A stretch of DNA of 64,000 nt from Erythrocercus mccallii (Eukaryota; Chordata; Aves; Passeriformes; Dicruridae). The position numbers were made by a program, and so were the translations under genes. Below, piece after piece: positions 33,610 to 44,838 of the stretch. The DNA lies in contig VZRG01001556.1 in the NCBI GenBank assembly GCA_013397435.1, positions 74,285 to 138,284 on the forward strand. The letters run 5' to 3'. The first letter of the stretch is position 1. Each line of letters starts with the position of its first letter. Under the pieces are notes generated by a model. It saw nothing but the letters and a program-made list of their open reading frames with translations, did not search any database and was not told the origin of the DNA.

Positions 33610-36600
33610 CTGTTCCTGTGCTCCAGTGAGAGCCCCCTGCCCTGGGGTGGGTTCAGCCATCCCAACTCTCAGCTCAGCTTTCCATGCATCCCCTGGTTGG
33701 ATCTGCACGTGGCAATGAACATTCCTTGACAAGAACAGGGGGCTGATTAATCAGCTGGGATTGCAAATGACACTCCTGCACTTGAGGTTGGCTTTGTTTT
33801 GCACCGTGCCTGGTGTGTATCTAAACCTGTGATTAAAGGCCAGGTTCTGAGGCCTTGAGGAATAAACTTCAGCTCTGATGTCACTGATAAAGGCAGAGTT
33901 TCCATAGGATTAGATTTTGTGGGGGAGTAAAAGGAAATTAGGTGTTTTGCTCTTTGTCAGTGATTATGAAATCCGGGAGCATTTTAAATTCAATGAAGAT
34001 TTGTCATGGTGCTGCAGAGGGGACACAGGACTTTATTAGCAGAGGGGGAACACAGGGCAAGATTCAAACTGGAATGCAGGAATTGCAGCGACAGGAACAC
34101 AGGGCTTTGCTGCTCCAGGTTCCAGCAGCTCATGCACTGAGTGTTGATCGCAGAGAATGCCCTGCATGGCCAGGAGCTGTGGATGGAGACAAGGAATGAA
34201 ATCATCTTGCATTACTCCTTGCTTGTAATGGTATTTATTATTATTATTATTTATTTTTCATGTTGATTTTTGGGCAAGAAGGACAGAACTAGGAAGGCTT
34301 TGGGGCACCCAGCTGCAGCAGGGCAGCAAACCCACGTTCATTCCCATGCTCCAATCTTCCTTCCCAAGTGCCTCTCCCCACACAATTTTGCTGCCTCATC
34401 TCCTCTGCCAAGCCTGACACTTTCTGTCATGCTTCTGATTATTTTCCTGCCTTGCTCCTGAGTCATCCTGTCGTGCTTTGCCAGACCTTTGCATCCAAAG
34501 TGCCGCAGACCCACCCAGCCATGTGTTACTACTGGTGTGATTCGGGTCGGAATTTGGGCTGGGAAAATGGTGATATTGCCTCTCAATGACTACAGGGAAA
34601 AGAACAGAATAATTCTTTCACTCAAGTGCTATTAGGCTGCAGCGTTAGAGGAGAACAACCAGGGCTCCCTTTAAGGTTTCCTTCCATTACCTCAGGTCTG
34701 TCATGTTGATTATTTTGAGTCTTTTGCTGACAGCCAGAGGGTCAGCATCAGTACCTGGGAAATGGGATGGAATTCCCCTGCCAGTGCAGAGGGCAAACCC
34801 AGACCTGTGAGCGCTCCTCTGCCTCCTTCACACACGGCTGGCAGCTGCACACAGACATTCCCAGACTCTGCTTTCCCTTGCAGTGCTGCTTCACAGCAAC
34901 TTTCCCTCTGTCAGTCAGAGCAGGTCGAATTGATTCCCAAATAGAATTTTAATAGAAAAATGATAAGCTTCACAGCAGATATCATTTGCGTGAGATCACC
35001 GAGCTGCCAGCCATCAGTTTGTAGGTGAGCAGCAGCCAACAGTCAAGGACTTCAGACTTCACTCTGAGCTTGCTAAGAGTAGTTCTCCTGATAATTAAAC
35101 ACTGATGTTCTTCCATGAGTACATTATAATGAAATAAATTGCTTCAAGGGAACAATAAACTACAGGAAGCATCTGAAGCATTTTAACAGCACAGAGCATT
35201 TGGCTGCTGCAAGATTCACTCAAAGAGGAGAAAGGTAATAACATCTCAGGAACCATTTAGAAAACAATTTTCTGAACTTTCAGGCCTTGTAGCAACAAAG
35301 TGGGACACTCCAGTGAGTGATTTTACTCGTTCTCAGTGGCTCAGTGCCACCTGGAATAGAAACACACAGACATGATGCTCATCTGTGACGCAGGAACAGC
35401 ACTGGGCACGACGGCTCTGGGGTCAGGGGCAGCTTAGGGTGGGTTTGGGGGCTGCGCTATCCCCTGAGAACATCCCAGGACATTCCTCTGCAGTTTTTCT
35501 TGCTTATCTCTTGTTATAGCACTAATCTGCCCTGGTTTGGGTGTGGAGACTGCCTGTAACTCACCTGGGGAGCCTGTCTGGCCCCACAGCTCTGGAGCAC
35601 TTTACTCATCTCTTGGGACACAGCTCACAGCAAATCCAATAAAAATTCCAGACAAAAGCCAGGCTCCTCAACAGCAACATTTATTTGCCTCCTAAAGCAG
35701 AATAAATGAAATTATCTTTGCAGCTTCCTAACACTTGAGGGCTGCTATAGAAATATTTACAAAGAATTGAAAAAGCGTACTGCACATATGTTTCCAGTTG
35801 AATGAAACTGTGCATGTGCCTCCCTAATTTAAGATATTATCCTGTCATTTGAAGATGTAAGTAGTGAGCACAGCAGTAAAAAAAATGTTTAACTGCCTGT
35901 TCTCCTCCTGCAGGGCAGCAGTGAGAGATTTCTCTTTCCATCTTGGCCTCTTGAAGCTGGTGGAAAACACATTTTTCTGTCATTATGCTTGTTTTAAAGT
36001 CACCAGGTTGAGCTTGCTGTGCTTGAGGAGTTAACTGCTGCAAAGAGTTGATCCTATGCGAGTTTTAAAAGAATAAAGCACATTCATGTGTACACTGCAA
36101 TTGGCAAGCAGTGATGAACACGCTCTGTGAACGGGTAAAAACTCTCTGGCACCCAATTCACAAAAAGGTGACAATTTAGGTTGCTGGGAAGGTAAAAATT
36201 CACAGAGATCACTTGCAGTCCTGTGCAAGAAAGGGAAATCTCCCTCCCAGTGCTCTCAGCGTGGCACAAGTGCCTGATGCTGGCCTTTAGCCAAGGCAGA
36301 TGGATTATCGCTCACCAAATTCCAGTACAGCCTCCTTGCATTTGCATAATGGAACGCTCTAACATCGAGGCAATTAAAAGAATTGGTGCTTATGGCTTTA
36401 AAGAACTTGTGGGTTAATTACCACTCGTTCTGTGGAGGTGATGGGAGAGAGAGAGAAAGTGAAGCACCCCAGTAGTTAAAGAACTTGCTCACTGCTTTAC
36501 CCTACATGGGGCACGTTCTTTGTTGAAGGATTTTTTTTGCTTGAGGAGGAATAATAAGGGTTGAATTTCAATTTGTTTTCCATGCACAAACCCCCTTCCA

Positions 36601-38904
36601 TAAGATCTGTTCTTTGTGGAAGTCTTTTAGGATGGGATTGATTTCTTTAAAGTTATGAAGGTACAGTTTTGTTTTACATGAGGAAGACAAAGGCAGCACT
36701 TCTTGCCTGTATTCTGAATTTCACCCTTTTATTTATCATGTCCTTGCAGTTCAGATAAACACTGGTCCTTTGCAAGAGTCTTCAAAGCCTTGTAGGGCAG
36801 AAATCCTGATTTCAGCAGCATCACAGAGAATGGGACATTGAAATGTGCTGTTTCCACAAGGTGCTGCCCCATGGAAAGCCCCTTTTAGTGCCCTTTCTGA
36901 AAGTGTTGGGTTTGCCCATGTAGGAAAGGGTGGCATTCCCTAAAATTGGGGCTCCAGCAGGAGATGGGGCCACTGACTGCAATAAACACCAACACAGGCC
37001 AGCAGGAACAAAGGCAGAGCTGTGTTTGGTTGAAGTTCTGTCTCTCAGTACAGAATAAATTTTAAAAGTATTAAATTTTTATCTTTATTTTCAATTATCT
37101 TGGTTTCCTTTCTTGTTGTGACTCATTTCATTTTGGAGATGCCTTTTCTTTCCAAGGTAAGAAAATAGACATTAAAATCGAGTTCTGGTACACAGCATTC
37201 AACGATAATGAAAAAATACAGCAGGCAGCTAAATTGTAGCCCAGCAAAGCTTCACTGGATTCTCCTGTTTAAACTGAATGAGGTTTGCAAACAAATGTTT
37301 GCAAAACTGCAGAAGTAGTTTTTTATTATGATAACAGGGCATAGAGGCTCCAACCATCAGCCACTAAAATTCCGAGCAACTCTTGCTGTGCTGGGTGCTG
37401 CACAAAAATTGAGTCAATGGTCAGTGCCGATGAAATCAAATAAACAAGGAAATCACATTGGGGAGGAAAAAGGAGAGAGAGGGGGAAAAAAAGCCACAGG
37501 GCCTTTATGATTTCTGATTTATCCAAGGACATTTGGAAAGTCTTCACCTGGAAGGAGCATTTAAATCCTGAGCTTTGCAGCCCTGTTCTTTCAGGCCTTA
37601 AACAACTTCCTGCCTCAAAGTGCAAAGAATTTTTTTCCCATCTTTTACCTCTTTTGTTGTGCCCAATTTTATTACTTTAAATGACGTTTAGAGGACACTG
37701 ATTTTTCCTTTTGTGAAAACTAAGGATTAGCTAACATTAAAGCTCCATCCTTTGATTTCTCTACATTGGATCAAATTTAAAACTGCACGTTACTCAAAAT
37801 AAAAAAAGAAACCCTAATCCTTTCTTTATGGAATTCAGCTCTATGTTTGTTTACCTTTTTATCCTCCTTTTCCCTTCCATTTTGTTCTGTGCTATCAAAA
37901 GAGGCCTCCTGGTAAGTAATGCCAGTTAATAGCAATTACTTAAAGTATATTTTGTTTAGTAGAGGAGCAAAAATCATCCTTGATTCCTTGATGTGTTCTG
38001 TAATCCATGTCCTATGGATGACTCTGTAAATCTTTCTAATGCCTAATAAAATACACTACTGAATAGCACACTCATTACATATTAAACTGAAAATTCTGCT
38101 GCCTAAGTGCCGGTGTGTGGTTTGAAAACAATAAAACCAGCATGGAGTTATGAATTACAATCAGTTTTCTATATTTCTGATTCATAAAAATACATTTTTA
38201 TGCTCTCTCCTTAGCCAGCATTTGAACTTTTCATCCAGCCTGTGCCAAATTAATGCAATCAAAACATACTGGCTTTATTTACTGCTACATAAGGACATGT
38301 CCCATCGTTTCTAAATTTGACCCCACATACACATTCAGAAGGTTGGTTTTATTTATTTTTGTCACTCTTGGTTTTGTTTTGCTTCCAGGTCAGGGCTCAG
38401 AAAATTTGAATTTCCTCCTCTAGAGGTTTTTGTATTTCTTGCTAGTTCCCTCTGTGCTGCTCTGGTATTCCAGATAAATCCATTTGGGTTTTACATGTGG
38501 TTTTGTTTGGTTTGGTGCTCCATTCCTCTCCCCCTCCTTCCAGTCTCTCAGAAGAGATGCTCACATTCAGAACAGCCTGTTTCCAAACAAACCCAGCAAC
38601 CAGAGTCCTGAAGAACTCTATTCTTTCCCAGGATTTCAACATTCCTGCAGTCTCCAGCAGCACAAACCCTCTGTACACAAATAATTTTCCTTTTTCTATA
38701 AAAAATGTGGTTTGCAAAAGGAGCAGAGCAGCAGGGACTGCAGCAGGGCATTGTGGAGGGAGGAGATGAGAGAACTGACAGCATCTAAAGGGCCCTAAAA
38801 GCAGAATTATCAGCATTTATTGTCAGCTCTCAGCATTGGTAATCCAGATTAACAGCCAATGGGCTCAGCACACGGAGAGGGAAGAACAGAGGCAGATCCT
38901 GCTG
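33610..38904. other. Single-copy non-coding DNA
   Basis: About 5.3 kb without a gene. A (TTA)n tract lies at 34234-34252. The stretch 36290-36430 has an octamer-like ATTTGCATAAT at 36340-36350 and a TTAATTACC near 36414, and is listed as a candidate conserved element. AT-rich single-copy sequence at 37620-38340 carries no tandem array. No frame has a domain. Confidence 0.5.
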
Positions 38905-39439
38905 NNNNNNNNNNNNNNNNNNNNNNNNNNNNNNNNNNNNNNNNNNNNNNNNNNNNNNNNNNNNNNNNNNNNNNNNNNNNNNNNNNNNNNNNNNNNNNNN
39001 NNNNNNNNNNNNNNNNNNNNNNNNNNNNNNNNNNNNNNNNNNNNNNNNNNNNNNNNNNNNNNNNNNNNNNNNNNNNNNNNNNNNNNNNNNNNNNNNNNNN
39101 NNNNNNNNNNNNNNNNNNNNNNNNNNNNNNNNNNNNNNNNNNNNNNNNNNNNNNNNNNNNNNNNNNNNNNNNNNNNNNNNNNNNNNNNNNNNNNNNNNNN
39201 NNNNNNNNNNNNNNNNNNNNNNNNNNNNNNNNNNNNNNNNNNNNNNNNNNNNNNNNNNNNNNNNNNNNNNNNNNNNNNNNNNNNNNNNNNNNNNNNNNNN
39301 NNNNNNNNNNNNNNNNNNNNNNNNNNNNNNNNNNNNNNNNNNNNNNNNNNNNNNNNNNNNNNNNNNNNNNNNNNNNNNNNNNNNNNNNNNNNNNNNNNNN
39401 NNNNNNNNNNNNNNNNNNNNNNNNNNNNNNNNNNNNNNN
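38905..39439. other. Assembly gap, 535 N
   Basis: Unsequenced bases. The left edge ends CCTGCTG and the right edge begins CTGCAGC, both CTG/CAG-like, so a CTG/CAG or GC-rich tract may have broken the assembly. Frames that appear to cross the gap on both strands (213-294 residues of mostly unknown) are artefacts. Confidence 0.99.
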
Positions 39440-39730
39440 CTGCAGCTTTGCTGGGCTTGGCACTGGCAGAGAGGCTGGGCTGGGATCCACCAGCGGCTCC
39501 CTTGGCAGATAAAAACACAGAAGCCATCAACCCCGGGGCAGAGAGCAATCAGCAGCATCACAGCAAACCCACAATGGCTCTGATGGCTCCATCAGCCCGT
39601 GCCACAGAACCCATTCCATCCGAACTCTGCTCCTGGATGCCAGCGCTGGAAGGAGCAATTCAGGACAGAGGCGAAAACATCCCTGCTGTGCAGGTTCCTG
39701 CAGAACCAAAGCTCAGGTGATAAAGATACA
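39440..39730. other. GC-rich non-coding DNA right of the gap
   Basis: CA/GC-rich sequence with frames open on both strands. It ends at the duplicated segment. Nothing recognised. Confidence 0.5.
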
Positions 39731-39905
39731 CTATTTGCGTAGCCTTAAGGGAGGCAAAGGAGTGCTGAAAATAGATTTTTATGATCCTTCAGCACGGCAT
39801 TTCCTTGCTGAGCCATCCCAGAAACATCTCACACGCTGAGCTCTCAGCACAGGAGCTCTCCCTGTTCTGACCGGCTGTGCAAGTGACAATTCATTGGTTT
39901 GGAAA
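39731..39905. repeat. 175 bp direct duplication, copy 1
   Basis: Aligns without a single gap to 41331-41505, offset exactly 1600 bp, with about 22 mismatches (about 87 % identity). The core is GTAGCCTTAAGGGAGGCAAA, then GAAACATCTCACACGCTGAG and GTGACAATTCATTG. Similarity stops sharply on both sides. It could be a local segmental duplication, two copies of an interspersed element, or the short terminal repeats of a 1.8 kb element; the ends do not show a clear TG...CA. Confidence 0.9.
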
Positions 39906-41330
39906 TTTTCACTTTGAACTGCTCTGGTGGGAAGAACAAAAGGAAAAAATGATTGAACAAACCAGATTTTCCCCAAAGTGTTGCCTGTGGGTGGGTGTCT
40001 GTCTCAGCAGAGGTAGTTCAGGTGCAGCTCAAATTCTCTGCATCCTTTTGACTTTGCAACCCTTCCTGCTGTCGATAGTTTCTCTCTACCACTGCTGTCC
40101 TCATCATTTCAAGTTTTCTGCTGGTCTTTTTCCTTTCCCCATCTAGAGATCCTGCCTGTAACCTGTAACCCCATGGAATTACAGAAGTGAATAAAGTTTA
40201 TGTGCTGGCAGTACCTATTCCAAAGGCCACGGCTTGAGAGGCAATGGGAGTTTGCAGAAGCTCTGCAGAGTCCAACTTTTTCCACATGTCTGTCAATCTA
40301 TGCTGACCTATACTATTTGAACACAATTTTAATCTTTCTGACCCCAAGATGTGGGGTTTTTCTCTTTTGTTTGTGTCTTGGGCAGGTCCCATGGTTATCC
40401 ACCCCAGCTCTCAGGGGCTTCAGCTCCTTGCTGACCTTCCTTCACCTGCTCTGGATGAAATTCCAGAAACTTTTGGAAAGTTTCACTTCAATTAACAATC
40501 CTTAGCAATTGCTGAAGGTAGAAAAACAATTGCTTTGCTATAACATTGAATCGACATGGGTTTGTACAGTATTAAATAGAGCAGATAGAGGTACAATTTC
40601 TGGAGGAGGATGTAAAGAATTGTAACATCACTCAGATCAGGTTGAGAGATACTTGACCACAGAAGGTCAAGGAAAACTTTTAAAAGTTTTGGACAGAGAA
40701 ATCTGCAGCTTTCTCAGCTGGTGATGACTGAAAACTCACAGTTCAACCTTACACCTCACATGAAAGGATTTCCTATCAGTGTAACAGCAAGACTGAGCAA
40801 TATTAGAGAAGGGAACACAGGAGGATCTCTGTGTTGGTCTGTTGTTGATTGTTAAAACACCCTCAGGTTCTCACCAGAATGTTTCATTCCCAAAAAGTCT
40901 CTTACGAGGTCAGTTGTCCTTGAAGAAACTTTGTGACTTGAAAGTGAATAGAAAAGGATGAGGAAATATTAAGGGTAAGTACAGTTTTCCAACACCTCCA
41001 CTTGCAAAAAAAAGCCTGAAATAGCTCTCAGCCTCTTTCATTGGTGTTTTTTTTCTTTTTTAATATGCTTCCACGTCCCTAAATATACTCCACTAATTTT
41101 CAAGGTGGCTCTAGAAAAAACCAACATTGTCTTTTGATTCTGCTGTAAAAAACAAAGCTGCTTTCTGGGAAAAAAGAAAAGGGGAAAAAGTTGTTTCCAA
41201 GTAGGCAGAGAGCAGAGCATTTGTAGGCATTTGCTCTTCACTCATTATCTGAAAATCAGCCAGGAAAAGAAAAAACAGAAATATGAAAAGCAACTATTTT
41301 TTCAGTGAAAGATTTCCCCTTCTTTTGAAA
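39906..41330. other. Spacer between the two 175 bp copies
   Basis: Single-copy sequence of 1425 bp. Plus-strand frames of 89 and 101 codons (39877-40146 and 40200-40505) have hydrophobic stretches, but no recognised domain and no start context I trust. T-rich patches occur at about 41047-41062. Confidence 0.45.
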
Positions 41331-41505
41331 CTAATTGTGTAGCCTTAAGGGAGGCAAAGGAGTGGTGGAAAGAGATTTTAATGGTTTTTTAGCACAGCAT
41401 TTCATTGCTGAGTGATCCCAGAAACATCTCACACGCTGAGCTCTCAGCACAGGCGCCCTCCCTGTTCTGGCTGGGTTTGCAGGTGACAATTCATTGCTTT
41501 GGAAA
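41331..41505. repeat. 175 bp direct duplication, copy 2
   Basis: Same orientation as 39731-39905. The block of 30 bases across CCCAGAAACATCTCACACGC to CTCAGCACAGG is identical in both copies, while the 39761-39790 counterpart is the most diverged. The absence of indels over 175 bp is notable at 87 % identity. Confidence 0.9.
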
Positions 41506-44433
41506 AGCAGGCTGAGGCCCCAGCAAAGCTGGGTGAGGCTGTGTGGAGCTGGAGCTCTCCTTCAGAGAAACCTTTTGGAGCAATCAGGAGGAGGGGGCAG
41601 CTCCCTCAGAGGCTCTGGGGACAGCAGTGATGAATTTGCAGTATCTCCAGAGGGGCAAACTCTGATTTCAGTCTCTGTGAGAGGAGTGAATCCTGATGTC
41701 AGTGCAATATCAGCCTCCAGCCCCAGAGCTGGTGGGCACAGGGGGAGAGCCCAGCTGATGGAAAAACTGGGATGCTGATGGAAAAGCCAAAGCAGCTCCT
41801 CCAGCAGCCCAGGCAAGGCCAGGACTGACAGTGGGAATGAAAAATGAACTTGGATTTTATCAGAGAGACAGGAAAGACTGACTGGTGATCAGAATCCAGT
41901 TTTACTCTCAGCTACATGTGCTTGTCTAGGGAGGCTGGTAGTTTGTTACTACAGTGATTAGGTTAATTAACCATCACACAAACAAACTTATACATTTTGC
42001 AACATCTCCTGCTTGCAGAAGTTGATTCAATTTTCTTTCCTTGTGGTCAAATCTTCAAAGCTCTCTTTGCTCTTGCCAAGGCACCCTGGTTATCAAACTG
42101 ACCATGCTAATTAAATCCCCAGTACTCTGTCCTGCGCCCCATATTTCCTGTAGGATTTGATCTCTGGATGGGCCTGGCAGGGAGTGCTGGGGCTCAGGCT
42201 GATTCTGAGCTTATGCAGCAATTAATTTATTGCTAATTGAATAGTGCCTGAGACCTTCCACCTGAGACTGCTGAACTTCCTTTATGGTCTCCATCCAGCT
42301 TTGGAAGGAGTGGGATGAACTTCTTCCAGCTTACATCCGGTACCTGCACTGAACCATTCTGAATGTGGAACGGTGATTGCACGCTGTGGAAATGTTGCTC
42401 AGATTTGGCAAGTATTTAATGGTGCTTTCTATATTTTCCCCTGAATTTTTATCATCCCAATCAATTCAGAAGAAGATGTAACATTCAGATCTTAATAAGG
42501 CTGTAAGCAAGCACTTATTTCCTTTATAATTTTGGATTAATTACACAGCAGCTAATGACTTTTAAGAGTCTGCTATTAATTAATTTACGTTGGCTGCCTT
42601 TAATTGCCTATTAAGTACCTGGACTCATTTGTGAGATTTACATGGAATTGTTGCCAAAAATGTCTTGTGCAACTGCACCAGATCCTTTTTCTGCCTGAAT
42701 TCTCTATTGTTCCATGCCACATTTATCATGGTTACTTCCCTTTTGCACAGCTAGCCTCTTAGCAGCTTAGATCTAAAAGCATTTCGAGTAATTATCCTCT
42801 GTAATTACCTTCCTCTGTTTCCCTGACTCTTTTCTAATAGTAAAAAAGCCAAGAAAAAAACCCCCGCTCAACAACAGAACAACAGATTTGATCAGATGTT
42901 GGTCAGGCATTCATTATTTGCAAAGAATAACTGTGTCACCTATAACAAAGCATACATTAACAGTTAAGACTTGTCCCTGAGGCTAAAAGATGAATTTATC
43001 TTCCAAGAAAAAAAAAATTAAATTTAGAATTTAAATTCTGCAATTCCATGCTGGGAAGAAAATGAGATTTTTTTTAGCATTTCAGAGGGTGTAGGATATT
43101 TCCCTGGTCACGGCCTGCAGAGATGGGAATGAGGTTGGCCACCTCAAGCAGATTTTCCAGCAAACCATCCCAAAGCACCTCCCTCCTGACCCAACTTCCC
43201 AGGCTTGAGGAAGCTGCCAAGAAAACAGGAATGGCTTTGAAGCCGAGTCCATTGGAAGGTTCCCTGACACGAACACATCACTGCACAACCCTTGCACTCC
43301 ACAAAAAGTGCATTTTCCAGGGGAAGAAGATCACAGGAAAGTTTCTCTGTCTCTCTCATTAATTGGCCATGCCCTGGAACAGGAGTGCTTCTGTCTTTTC
43401 CCCTTCTTATCTGGCAGAGCTGCGGATGTTCCTGTTATCCGTACAAATGTCTAATCCTGTTTGAATCCCACTAAATCCTTATCTGGCCCACAGGGTAAAT
43501 TTTCTGTGTGTAAAAAAGCCCTGCTTGCTTTCAGCCTTTTCCAGATTTGTAAGTGATCCGTCTTTCTTGTCCTTGTGTGATGAGAAAGGGTAAATGGGAG
43601 TTTCCTTCCACCCGCTGTGTGTTGTTTGGCATACCTCTGACACATTCTTATTTTGTGAGGTTCTCCACTAGGATAATATCCTTAATCCTTTTCAGCCTCA
43701 TTTCGTAGGGAGGGGGTTTGTTTAAACAGGACTTTTTTCCCCCTTTGGATGGAGAATGGAATAAAATTATGAGATGTGAAATATATAATTTGACTCACTC
43801 AGAACTGTAATTTTATGCAAGTATAATTCCATTGAAATCAGCATCTCCTAATGTGCAGGGCCTGTCTCTGCTCTGCCTGTGCCTGCACTGGCACCGTATC
43901 ATTTTCTGTCCTCTTCTGCACATTAGTGAGCAGTTTGTTATCCTTTTTTTGAAGCACAGCTGTACACTGAGCAGAAGGCTTCCTGCGACCCTCCAGAACA
44001 ATTCCCAAGGCTTTTTGTGACCTGCTTCCAAATAATTTGGACACTCACACCATGCCCAAGCGGAAAGACAATCTCTGGGCTGATTTCAGTGCTGGAAATG
44101 TGCTTGGCAAGGAACAGGAGATGGATGGGGAGGAGGGAGAGACCACATGTGGCCATTTATTTTAAGATATGTAAATGGCTGGCAATGCCCTCATTCTGTA
44201 ATATTTTATACCAGCAGCTGTATCTTAATAACACAACAAGTTGTGTTTTATTTTGATGAGTTCCAGAGCCCCCACCTTCACTTCACAAATGTCTCAATTA
44301 CAACAGCGTGGATAAATGGAAGATTATTTTCCCTGCTGCACACACGAGACACAGGAAGAGTTAATGTTGTGCCCAGAGCCTCCTAAGGGATTTGTTAGGA
44401 AGGTGGAAATTGGATCTGGAGTTCCCAAGTCAC
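41506..44433. other. Non-coding DNA with a candidate conserved element at 42370-42850
   Basis: From 42420 to 42850 the sequence is AT-rich, free of simple repeats and dense in TAATTA-type words (GGATTAATTACACAG, TTAATTAATTTACG, TTTAATTGCC, GTAATTACC). I infer a possible developmental enhancer. The rest shows no gene or repeat. Confidence 0.45.
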
Positions 44434-44590
44434 GGTTTGGAACTTTGAACCCCCAACTAACCAATAGAATAATTAACAAGAAAGCTACTGACCAATTAGA
44501 AGTTGTCCTAAAAACTGTATAAAAGACAGCATGCAGCCATAATAAAGAGCCTTCTACAACGACAAAGGCTCATCCCTAAGGAGCCCTGGA
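44434..44590 (+). mobile_element. LTR-like fragment with TATA box and poly(A) signal
   Basis: AACAAGAAAGCTACTGACCAAT matches the CAAGAAA-CCAAT block of the 7.7 and 29.1 kb fragments, followed by CCTAAAAACTG, a TATAAAA at 44518-44524 and AATAAA at 44541-44546. The order CCAAT, TATA, AATAAA within about 90 bp is typical of a compact LTR. Similarity to the other two copies ends after the poly(A) signal, so it is a diverged relative at best. Confidence 0.5.
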
Positions 44591-44630
44591 GCCTGGAGAA
44601 CTGGCCAAGCACCCCAGCACAGGCTTGCTC

Positions 44631-44838
44631 CTCATGCATCAATTAATTGGGTGCTCATGCATCAAAATTAATTGGGTGCTCATTTGTAAAGCAATTGGCC
44701 ATTCAGACATGCAGCAGTGGGCACTCATGCAGAAGTTAGTTGGGCACTCATGCATGAAATAACTGGGCAATGATGCAGAAATTCATTCTGTGCTCCTGCA
44801 TGACGCCACTGAGCAGTCATGCAGCTATTCCTCGACTG
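44631..44838. repeat. 23 bp tandem array, 9 units
   Basis: Units anchored on CTCATGCA start at 44631, 44654, 44679, 44701, 44724, 44747, 44770, 44793 and 44816; six of the eight spacings are exactly 23 bp, the others 25 and 22. The consensus is close to CTCATGCATsAAwTTAwTTG plus GGCA/GGTG. Unit identity falls from left to right, so this is an old array. It starts 40 bp after the LTR-like fragment. Confidence 0.9.

Noticed and set aside
38830..39720. Open frames of 213-294 residues on both strands
   Set aside because: They are open only because 535 N were translated as unknown residues.
44434..44590. Provirus spanning the LTR-like fragments
   Set aside because: The LTR-like fragments have different families, orientations or unrelated DNA between them, and no gag, pol or env remnant is recognisable.
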